DNA from: an uncultured Pseudomonadota bacterium
Lineage (GTDB): Bacteria; Pseudomonadota; Gammaproteobacteria; Steroidobacterales; Steroidobacteraceae
DNA length: 9,844 nucleotides
Reading direction: 5' to 3'
Assembly: GCA_903890265.1 (NCBI GenBank)
Contig: CAITAM010000282.1
Span: 1-9,844 of the forward strand
Shown here: piece by piece, positions 4,296-9,844 of the stretch
Numbering within the stretch: position 1 is the first letter of the stretch
Layout of the letters: each line of letters starts with the position of its first letter
Program-made: the position numbers and the translations under genes
The notes under the pieces: generated by a model
Database searches by the model: none
Told to the model about the DNA's origin: nothing
The model's input: only the letters and a program-made list of their open reading frames with translations

Positions 4296-6896
4296 ATGCT
4301 GTTATCCCGCCTGCGTCTCGGGCCCAAGCTGTTGCTGACCGCCGCCCTGCTCACGCTGCCGTTGCTCGTGACCCTGACGGTGCTCCTCACCCAGTGGTTC
4401 GGGCAGGTCAACGCGGGCCGCCGGTATATGGAAGGCGTGGCCTTCGAGCGGGCCATCCGCGAGGTGATGCCGGGTCTCACCGGTCACCGCTCGGCCGCCG
4501 TGATGCTGGCGATGGGCGATGCCGCGGCCGCGAAAAAGCTCGCCGACGACGGCGCGACCGCGGACGCGGGTCTTGCCAAGCTCGCGGCGCAGAACCAGAC
4601 GTCGGGCCGGGCGTTTCGTACCGATGCTGCTGTGGCGGCGATCACCAGGGCCTGGGCCGAGATCAAGAACAACCCGGGCCTCGCGGCGGCTGAGACGCGC
4701 CGGGCCCATGACGAACTCGTGCGCAAGGTCATCGACCTCGCGGCGCTCGTCGGTGAGAACGCGGGCTTTGCGGTCGACGACGACATCCGCACCGCCTTTC
4801 TTCTTGGTGTGCTCGACGGCGCGCTGCTCGAGACCGCCGATGACATGAGCCACGTCCGCCTGCGTGCCTCGACGCTCGCCATGGCCGCGCACATGGACGC
4901 GCAGGAGCGCGACGAACTCGTCGCGCTGCTCGCGGCCAACGAAGAGCGCGACCTGCAGCTCATGACGAACCTGAAACACGCGACGGCCACCGACAGTGCC
5001 CGCATGACGGCGCTCGCCGCGCCGATCCAGGCCTACCACGACACGGCCACCGCCTTTCGTGACCTCGTCCGCTCCAAGGTGCTGGCCGGCGTGCAGAGCC
5101 CGACGCTCGCCAAGGAACTGTCGGCCGCCTACCTCGAGGCGAAGAAGGCGGAGTTCGGGCTCTACGATGCGGTCGACCAGCTGGCCGGCTCGCTGCTCGG
5201 CGAGCACGTCGGCGCCGCCTACCGGCGCATCTGGCTGTCGCTCGCGGGCATTCTCTCGATGACGCTCCTCGCGCTCGCGATCGGCTATCAGGTGCGTCGC
5301 TCGCTGGTCCGCCAGCTGGACTCGGCACGCAGTGCGTTCACCCGGATGGAGCGCGGCGATTTCAGCGTCAGCCTGCGCGCCGAGACCGGCGACGAGGCGG
5401 GCGAGGTGGTCGCGGCGCTCGCGCACATGCAGACGACGCTGAAAGAACGGATCGAATCCGACCGGCGGGTCGCCGCCGAAAATGCCCGCGTGCGCACGGC
5501 GCTCGACCGGGTCTCGACGGCGGCGCTGCTGAGCGACCAGGACGGCACCGTGATCTACCTGAACGACGCCGCGACGGCGCTGTTTCGCCGCCAGGCGACG
5601 CAGTTTCGTGCCGCAAACCCGCGCTTTGATGCGGACCGGCTGGTCGGCAGCCGGCTCGATGACCTCGTGGACGTGCGCGGTGAGCTGGCCGCCGGCCGAC
5701 CCGTCGAGCGGCGCTACGGGGAGGCCACGCTGCGCGTGGTGGCAGGCTCCGTCACCGACGCCGACGGCCGCGCCGTGGGCACGGTCGTGCAGTGGCAGGA
5801 TCGCACCGCGGAGATCGCGGTCGAGTCCGAGGTCGGGACCATCGTCGCCGGCGCGCTCGAGGGCGACCTCACGCACCGCATCGGTGAAGAGGGCAAGACC
5901 GGCTTCTTCCGCACGCTGGCCACGGGCGTCAACCAGCTGCTCGACAACATGGCGGCGACGGTGCGCACGATCACGGTCGCGGCGCACGAGGTGCGCTCCG
6001 GGTCGCAGGAGATCGCGCGCGGCAATTCGCATCTCAGCCAGCGCACCGAAGAGCAGGCCGCGAGCCTCGAGGAGACCGCGTCCTCGATGGAGGAGATGAC
6101 CTCGACGGTGCGCAGCAACGCCGCCAACGCCGCACGCGCCAACCAGCTCGCGAGCGCGGCGCGCAGCCAGGCCGAGCGCGGCAGCGCGGTCGTGCAGTCG
6201 GCGGTCCAGGCGATGGCCGGCATCAACGTGGCCTCGAACAAGATCGCAGACATCATCGGTGTCATCGACGCGATTGCCTTCCAGACCAATCTCCTCGCGC
6301 TGAACGCCGCGGTGGAAGCGGCGCGCGCCGGCGAGCAGGGCAGGGGCTTTGCGGTCGTGGCGGCCGAGGTGCGTAACCTCGCCTCGCGCAGCGCCGAGGC
6401 CGCAAAGGAGATCAAGGGCCTGATCAATGACTCGGTGACGCGGGTCGGCGACGGCTCACGGCTGGTCGACGAGTCGGGCGCGATGCTGACCGAGATCGTC
6501 GCCGCGGTGAAGAGCGTGACCGATATCGTGGCCGAGATCGCTCACGCGAGTCAGGAGCAGTCGGCGGGCATTGAGGAAGTCAACCGCGCCGTGACCAGCA
6601 TGGACGAGGTGACGCAGCAGAACGCGGCGCTGGTCGAGGAGGCCGCCGCCGGTGCCGAGGCGCTGACCCAGCAGGCGGCAGCGCTGTCGGCCCTGATGCA
6701 GCGCTACCGGCTGCCGGACGGGCCGCTGACGACGACCGTGGCAGCGCCCGTGGCGAGTGTGCGTCCCGAGCGGCGCAAGGCAACCCGACCGTGGACGGCG
6801 CCTGCGAAGAGCGCGGCAGCGCCCGCACGGGCCGCGGCGACGAAGACCGTCGCGAAAAGCCCCGCCAATCCGTCCGAGGACTGGGACGAGTTCTAG
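4296..6896 (+). CDS. Methyl-accepting chemotaxis protein with HAMP, PAS and C-terminal DWDEF tether
   Basis: An 866-residue transmembrane chemoreceptor that would signal through CheW/CheA. Order: TM1 about 11-33; a periplasmic, mostly helical ligand domain about 34-310; TM2 about 312-333; HAMP about 334-388; PAS about 396-510 (LSDQDGTVIYLNDAA is a typical PAS strand-turn); a second HAMP-like segment about 513-556 (VAGALEGDLTHRI, then GVNQLLDNM); and the MCP signalling hairpin about 560-810, with the highly conserved tip AFQTNLLALNAAVEAARAGE and GRGFAVVAAEVRNLA. Residues about 815-861 form an Ala/Pro/Lys-rich linker ending in DWDEF, the W-x-x-F pentapeptide that docks CheR/CheB. The large ligand domain and the cytoplasmic PAS (possible haem, flavin or redox sensing) suggest two inputs; the ligand is unknown. 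No other che genes are in view. The start was chosen by the ribosome binding site at 4284. Confidence 0.95.
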   Translation: MLLSRLRLGPKLLLTAALLTLPLLVTLTVLLTQWFGQVNAGRRYMEGVAFERAIREVMPGLTGHRSAAVMLAMGDAAAAKKLADDGATADAGLAKLAAQNQTSGRAFRTDAAVAAITRAWAEIKNNPGLAAAETRRAHDELVRKVIDLAALVGENAGFAVDDDIRTAFLLGVLDGALLETADDMSHVRLRASTLAMAAHMDAQERDELVALLAANEERDLQLMTNLKHATATDSARMTALAAPIQAYHDTATAFRDLVRSKVLAGVQSPTLAKELSAAYLEAKKAEFGLYDAVDQLAGSLLGEHVGAAYRRIWLSLAGILSMTLLALAIGYQVRRSLVRQLDSARSAFTRMERGDFSVSLRAETGDEAGEVVAALAHMQTTLKERIESDRRVAAENARVRTALDRVSTAALLSDQDGTVIYLNDAATALFRRQATQFRAANPRFDADRLVGSRLDDLVDVRGELAAGRPVERRYGEATLRVVAGSVTDADGRAVGTVVQWQDRTAEIAVESEVGTIVAGALEGDLTHRIGEEGKTGFFRTLATGVNQLLDNMAATVRTITVAAHEVRSGSQEIARGNSHLSQRTEEQAASLEETASSMEEMTSTVRSNAANAARANQLASAARSQAERGSAVVQSAVQAMAGINVASNKIADIIGVIDAIAFQTNLLALNAAVEAARAGEQGRGFAVVAAEVRNLASRSAEAAKEIKGLINDSVTRVGDGSRLVDESGAMLTEIVAAVKSVTDIVAEIAHASQEQSAGIEEVNRAVTSMDEVTQQNAALVEEAAAGAEALTQQAAALSALMQRYRLPDGPLTTTVAAPVASVRPERRKATRPWTAPAKSAAAPARAAATKTVAKSPANPSEDWDEF

Positions 6897-6918
6897 CGGC
6901 GCACCCCGACCTTCGTCG

Positions 6919-6942
6919 ACACCCCGCCTCGTCCCGGGGTGT
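6919..6942 (+). terminator. Hairpin after the chemoreceptor gene
   Basis: ACACCCCG (6919-6926) and CGGGGTGT (6935-6942) are perfect 8-bp arms around an 8-nt loop, 22 bp after the chemoreceptor stop. Only a mixed TTGTC follows, not a true T run, so intrinsic termination is possible but weak. Confidence 0.42.
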
Positions 6943-7043
6943 TGTCACCCCACGGACCCGCGGCTCGGGTATCGTTCAGTGCTTCCGGGCCGGCGGTTTC
7001 GCGCGACATTCCGCGCGGACGCCGGCCCTCCGTACCCCTCGAC

Positions 7044-7048
7044 AAGGA
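7044..7048 (+). promoter_or_regulatory. Ribosome binding site fixing the AIM24-family start at 7056
   Basis: AAGGA with a 7-nt gap to the ATG at 7056. The frame is open upstream to 6939, but that stretch crosses the hairpin and encodes a sequence unlike the family, so 7056 is preferred. Confidence 0.7.
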
Positions 7049-7055
7049 CGACGTC

Positions 7056-7835
7056 ATGAAATACGACATCAGTGGCACCGTCATGCAGACGGTGGCCGTC
7101 GACCTCGCGCCGGGCGAGACGCTCTACAGCCAGACCAACTGCATGGCGTGGATGAGCGACACCATCGAGATGAACACGCACACCGGCGGCGGACTGTTCG
7201 CGGGTCTGAAGCGCAGCCTGTCCGGTGGCGGGCTGTTCATCACCGAGTTCACGGCCCGCGCCGCCGGCCACATCGCCTTCGCGCCCCGCTTCCCGGGCAC
7301 GATCATCGCCCGCCAACTTGCCGCGAACGAGTCCCTGATCTGCCGCAAGGAGACCTTTCTCGCGGCCGAGAAGAGCGTGACGCTGGAAATCGCCTGGCAG
7401 CAGCGTATCGGGGCGGGATTCTTCGGCGGCGCCGGCTTTATTCTGCAGAAGGTCACGGGGCCGGGCGTGGTGTGGCTCGATCTCGCGGGCGAGGTCGTGG
7501 TGCGCGATCTGCATCCGGGCGAGCGTCTCCTGGTGCACGCGGGTCACGTCGGGATCCAGGAACCGACCGTGCAGTTTGATATCCAGATGGTCCGTGGCTT
7601 TCGCAACGTGCTGTTCGGTGGCGAGGGGCTTTTCCTTGCGACGCTGACCGGGCCCGGCAAGGTGTTCCTGCAGAGCATGCCGATCATGAACCTCGCGGAG
7701 GAGATCGGGCGCTACCTGCCCGGCACCGGCGAAGGCAGTTCGGGCGGTGCGGTCGGCACGGCGGCGGGGGCTGCGGTCGTCGGCGGCCTGCTCGGCGGCC
7801 TGTTCGGCGGCAACGACGACCGGAACGATTTCTAG
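7056..7835 (+). CDS. AIM24 / TIGR00266-family protein with glycine-rich tail
   Basis: A 259-residue protein of the AIM24 family (PF01987; TIGR00266), a beta-rich trimer-forming family found in bacteria and archaea and, as Aim24, in yeast mitochondria. Family signs are the opening strand YDISGTVMQTVAVDLAPGET, the M-x-W-M segment with M-N-T-H-T-G-G-G-L-F, ITEFTA, and the repeated LFGGEGLFLATLTGPGKV(F/W)LQS block, here also echoed by GFFGGAGFILQKVTGPGVVWLD, which shows the internal two-fold repeat of the fold. Residues about 230-253 are a Gly/Ala-rich hydrophobic tail (G-x-x-x-G-like, GGLLGGLFGG) that may pack against membrane or other subunits, and the end is the charged NDDRNDF. There is no signal peptide, so a cytoplasmic site is likely. 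The molecular role of the family in bacteria is not settled. The DUF427 gene follows at 47 bp on the same strand. Confidence 0.9.
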   Translation: MKYDISGTVMQTVAVDLAPGETLYSQTNCMAWMSDTIEMNTHTGGGLFAGLKRSLSGGGLFITEFTARAAGHIAFAPRFPGTIIARQLAANESLICRKETFLAAEKSVTLEIAWQQRIGAGFFGGAGFILQKVTGPGVVWLDLAGEVVVRDLHPGERLLVHAGHVGIQEPTVQFDIQMVRGFRNVLFGGEGLFLATLTGPGKVFLQSMPIMNLAEEIGRYLPGTGEGSSGGAVGTAAGAAVVGGLLGGLFGGNDDRNDF

Positions 7836-7838
7836 CGG

Positions 7839-7854
7839 CACCGGCGTGCCGGTG
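7839..7854 (+). repeat. Short GC hairpin between the AIM24 and DUF427 genes
   Basis: CACCGGC (7839-7845) and GCCGGTG (7848-7854) are 7-bp inverted arms around GT, foldable as a 6-bp stem with a 4-nt loop, 3 bp after the stop codon. There is no T run; it may attenuate or protect the transcript end rather than terminate it. Confidence 0.4.
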
Positions 7855-7882
7855 GCGCCGATTCCACGGAGAGCCCTCGTCC

Positions 7883-8437
7883 ATGGCTGACATTCCCGAC
7901 TGGCTCGCGGCGGCGCATGCCCACTGGCGCTGGCGCGGCACCGAGCGCCCTTCCTTCGCGGTCAGCCCGCAGCCGGGGCAGGTCTCGGTGTGGGATTTTC
8001 CGCGCCCGCCGGTACTCTCGCCGGAGGCGCGTGAAGTCACCGTCCGCTGGGGCACTCGGCTGATCGCGAAGACCCGCCGCGCGGTGCGCGTGCTCGAGAC
8101 CTCCCACCCGCCGAGCTACTACCTGCCGCGGGCCGACATCGAGCAGGGCTTGCTGGAGGCGGCCGGTGGCGGGTCGCTCTGCGAATGGAAGGGTCCGGCC
8201 CGCTACTGGTCGCTGGTGGACGGTAACCAGAGGCTCGAGCGGATCGCGTGGAGCTACCCCTCGCCGCTGCCCGGCGCCGAGGCGCTCGCCGACTGCGTGG
8301 CCTTCTACGCCAGGGGCCTTGAGTGCACGGTCGGCGGGCAGCCGGTCGTGCCACAGGCCGGCCCCTTCTACGGTGGCTGGATCACCCACGAACTGGTCGG
8401 GCCGTTCAAAGGCGAACCCGGGTCCGAAGGCTGGTAG
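7883..8437 (+). CDS. DUF427 domain-containing protein
   Basis: A 184-residue soluble protein that fits the DUF427 family (PF04248) along its whole length. Recognisable blocks are VWDFPRPPVL near residue 36, IAKTRRAVRVLETSHPPSYY at 61-80, SLCEWKGPARYWSL at 98-111, IAWSYPSPLPGAE at 121-133, the VAFYARGLECTV strand, and the C-terminal FYGGWITHELVGPFKG with a final W. The family is widespread in actinobacteria and proteobacteria, has a small beta-barrel-like fold, and has no established biochemical function. The ATG follows GGAGAG (7868-7873) with a 9-nt gap. It may share a transcript with the AIM24 gene 47 bp upstream, although a small hairpin separates them. It ends 16 bp from the convergent dehydrogenase gene. 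Confidence 0.9.
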   Translation: MADIPDWLAAAHAHWRWRGTERPSFAVSPQPGQVSVWDFPRPPVLSPEAREVTVRWGTRLIAKTRRAVRVLETSHPPSYYLPRADIEQGLLEAAGGGSLCEWKGPARYWSLVDGNQRLERIAWSYPSPLPGAEALADCVAFYARGLECTVGGQPVVPQAGPFYGGWITHELVGPFKGEPGSEGW

Positions 8438-8453
8438 GCGTTAGCCCCGCCGC

Positions 8454-9134
8454 TCAGAACGGAATGACCTCGCCGCGGTAGTCGAGCAGGCGGCCGCTCG
8501 CGGTCGCGGTCACGCGATCGAGCACCCCGAGCAGGAGCGCGGCGGCCTCGTCCGGCTCGCGCACCTCGAGTCCCGTCTTGGCGAACGGCGCGGACAGTGG
8601 TGTGGCGACTGTTCCCGGGTGCAGCGCGAAGCACACGGCCTCGCGGTTCGTGCGCGCCAGTTCGACGGCCGCTGTCCGCACGAGCTGGTTGAGCGCGGCC
8701 TTCGAGGCGCGGTAGCTGTACCAGCCGCCGGCGCGGTTGTCCTCGATGCTGCCGACCCGCGCCGACAGGGTGGCGAAGACCGCCCGCGTGCCGCGCGCGA
8801 GCCGAGGCAGAAAATGCTTCATCAGGAGCGCGGGGCCGACCGCGTTGACGAGGTAGCTGTAGGCGAGGTGCTCGGTGCTGAGTTCCCGCCAGCTCTTTTC
8901 GGGCCGAAAGTGCCCGTTGTGCAGGAACCCGGTGGCATCGATCACGAGTGCGAGGTCGGTGCCCGCCGCGGCCGCGGCCGCGGCGATCGTCGCTTCGTCC
9001 GCCAGATCGACCGGCGGCGTGCTCGCCCGGGAGAGGGCAAGGACCTCGTCGCCGCGCGCCGTGAGCAGGCGCACGAGTGCCGCACCGACACCGCCGCTCG
9101 CGCCGATCACGACCGCTTTAGGCCCGGTTACCAC
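8454..9134 (-). CDS. Short-chain dehydrogenase/reductase (SDR family, NAD(P)-dependent)
   Basis: A 226-residue classical SDR from the GTG at 9132-9134: P-K-A-V-V-I-G-A-S-G-G-V-G holds the G-x-x-x-G-x-G cofactor motif (G11 to G17), then N97 in N-A-V-G, S124 in TLSARVG, and the Y141-R-A-S-K145 active-site pair. The D-A-T-G-F strand stands in for the usual N-N-A-G. The C-terminus (HPGTVATP, then a hydrophobic helix and SGRLLDYRGEVIPF) resembles the CsgA/YbbO-like SDR group annotated only as oxidoreductases; the substrate cannot be told. The frame stays open to a GTG at 9167, but that lies inside the transposase remnant and lacks a ribosome binding site, while GAGG precedes 9134 by 10 nt. The start overlaps the transposase stop as GTGGTAA, so the insertion sequence has probably replaced the original promoter and leader. 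Confidence 0.9.
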   Translation of the reverse strand: MVTGPKAVVIGASGGVGAALVRLLTARGDEVLALSRASTPPVDLADEATIAAAAAAAGTDLALVIDATGFLHNGHFRPEKSWRELSTEHLAYSYLVNAVGPALLMKHFLPRLARGTRAVFATLSARVGSIEDNRAGGWYSYRASKAALNQLVRTAAVELARTNREAVCFALHPGTVATPLSAPFAKTGLEVREPDEAAALLLGVLDRVTATASGRLLDYRGEVIPF

Positions 9135-9844
9135 GACCGCAGTGCCTCGACCACGAGGGCGAAGCACAGGAATGCCATGAACATGACGTCGAGCTTGTCG
9201 AAGCGGCTGACGATGCGGCGAATGCCGTTGCGCCGACGGAACAGTCGCTTGATCTCGTTACGACGTCGATACCAGGCTTTCTTGAGTTTCCAGTGTTCTG
9301 AACGTAGCGGGTGTGGCGGGAACACAGGAATGAATCCGATGTCCAGGGCAATCTGAGGTGTTTCATTGCCTGCGTACACGCAACCCATTCGCAGCCGGCA
9401 TCGACTGGGTAGCTCCGGCCGCTTAGGCAATAGGTCTCGACCCGCCGGGGCGTCGCCGGCCTGGCTTCGTGGCAGAGACAACATCAGAGCCGCTCGAACG
9501 TGCGCGGCAACCATATGAACCTTCGTTGCCCATCCGCCCCGAGATCGTCCGATCGCTTATGCGCCGCTTTTTGAGCCTCCGTGCGGTCCGGATTCACTTT
9601 GACGGTGGTTGAGTCCACGCTTACGGCCTCGATCATGATACCGACGCGCTGTTGACGCCGAAATTCCTCGAACAGTCGATCCAAAACACCGGCCTTCGCC
9701 CAGCGATTCATCCGGGTATAGATGGTGTGCCAGCCGCCGAATCGCTTGCGCCGCGCGCGCCATTCCGGCCCTTCCCGGCGACGCACAGGATCGCGCTGAC
9801 GACCTGAAGGTTTGTAAGCGAGACGTTGCCGCGCTGTACCGGCA
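9123..9844 (-). mobile_element. Partial IS5-family insertion sequence (one end near 9123-9135, other end outside the window)
   Basis: Inferred from the transposase remnant. The element end next to the dehydrogenase cannot be placed exactly: recognisable transposase runs to about 9137 and recognisable SDR sequence begins at about 9120, leaving almost no room for the terminal inverted repeat and target duplication normally found beyond the stop codon. The end is therefore probably truncated or fused into the neighbouring gene. Confidence 0.65.
9128..9844 (-). pseudogene. Decayed IS5-family transposase, truncated by the window edge
   Basis: Three frames together give an IS5-family DDE transposase. 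From the window end to about 9783: RGNVSLTNLQVVSAILCVA. After a shift near 9770-9782: W-R-A-R-R-K-R-F-G-G-W-H-T-I-Y-T-R-M-N-R-W, then AGVLDRLFEEF and IEAVSVDSTTVKV (first catalytic Asp kept). After a second shift near 9552-9575: AIGRSRGGWATKVHMVAA, then GNETPQIALDIGFIPV, RRRNEIKRLFRRRNGIRRI with the catalytic Glu, and SRFDKLDVMFMAFLCFALVVEAL. The second catalytic Asp, expected in an M-D-R-A-Y motif, is Gly here (codon GGT at 9383-9385). A TAA also sits in frame at the second junction. Two frameshifts, a stop and a lost catalytic residue make it inactive. Programmed frameshifting, known in some IS5 elements, cannot explain the lost Asp. Confidence 0.88.

Noticed and set aside
4302..6032. A 576-residue minus-strand frame opposite the chemoreceptor
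   Set aside because: It is the antisense of a well-conserved MCP; its His/Arg/Gly-rich sequence shows no domain, and long antisense frames are expected at this GC content.
6942..6975. TTGTCA...TATCGT as a sigma-70 promoter for the AIM24 gene
   Set aside because: The -35 is good but the spacer is 22 nt, too long, and the -10 is poor.
6939..7055. N-terminal extension of the AIM24-family frame
   Set aside because: It crosses a hairpin, has no ribosome binding site and does not resemble the family; AAGGA precedes the ATG at 7056.

Overview
The window is GC-rich (well above 60% by eye) and tightly packed, and it reads as a chromosomal segment of a high-GC Gram-negative bacterium, most likely a gamma- or beta-proteobacterium. 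Support comes from a chemoreceptor ending in a CheR/CheB-tethering W-x-x-F tail, a possible FliA (sigma-28) promoter in front of it, Sec-type signal peptides, a trace of an outer-membrane barrel C-terminus, and a decayed IS5-family transposase. No species-level marker (rRNA, tRNA, ribosomal protein) is present.

Layout. 137-1485 (+): a small exported protein built almost entirely from eight copies of a roughly ten-residue G-T-x-x-x-P-G repeat, followed 5 bp later by a JmjC/cupin-type Fe(II)/2-oxoglutarate oxygenase. A hairpin with a short T run closes this unit. 1604-2431 (+): an exported CAP/SCP-domain protein whose first half looks like a degenerate copy of the CAP fold. It meets, tail to tail and overlapping by 17 bp, a two-gene minus-strand unit (3810 to 2415): a small membrane-anchored protein of unknown function and a sterol desaturase/fatty acid hydroxylase family membrane enzyme, whose reading frames overlap by 8 bp. 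3811-4295 carries no intact gene. It holds a perfect 20-bp palindrome, what looks like the frameshifted 3' end of a lost minus-strand gene, and a candidate sigma-28 promoter.

4296-6896 (+): a large methyl-accepting chemotaxis protein (TM, periplasmic sensor, TM, HAMP, PAS, second HAMP-like segment, signalling domain, DWDEF tail). 7056-7835 (+): an AIM24/TIGR00266-family protein with a glycine-rich tail. 7883-8437 (+): a DUF427 protein. 8454-9134 (-): a short-chain dehydrogenase/reductase. 9128-9844 (-): the remains of an IS5-family transposase running off the window edge; its end abuts the start of the dehydrogenase.

The genes do not form one pathway. The most distinctive unit is the repeat protein plus oxygenase pair: a low-complexity exported polypeptide and a putative protein hydroxylase look co-transcribed, which makes an enzyme-substrate relation worth testing. 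The rest is mostly envelope or surface biology (CAP protein, lipid hydroxylase, chemoreceptor) and conserved proteins of loosely defined function.
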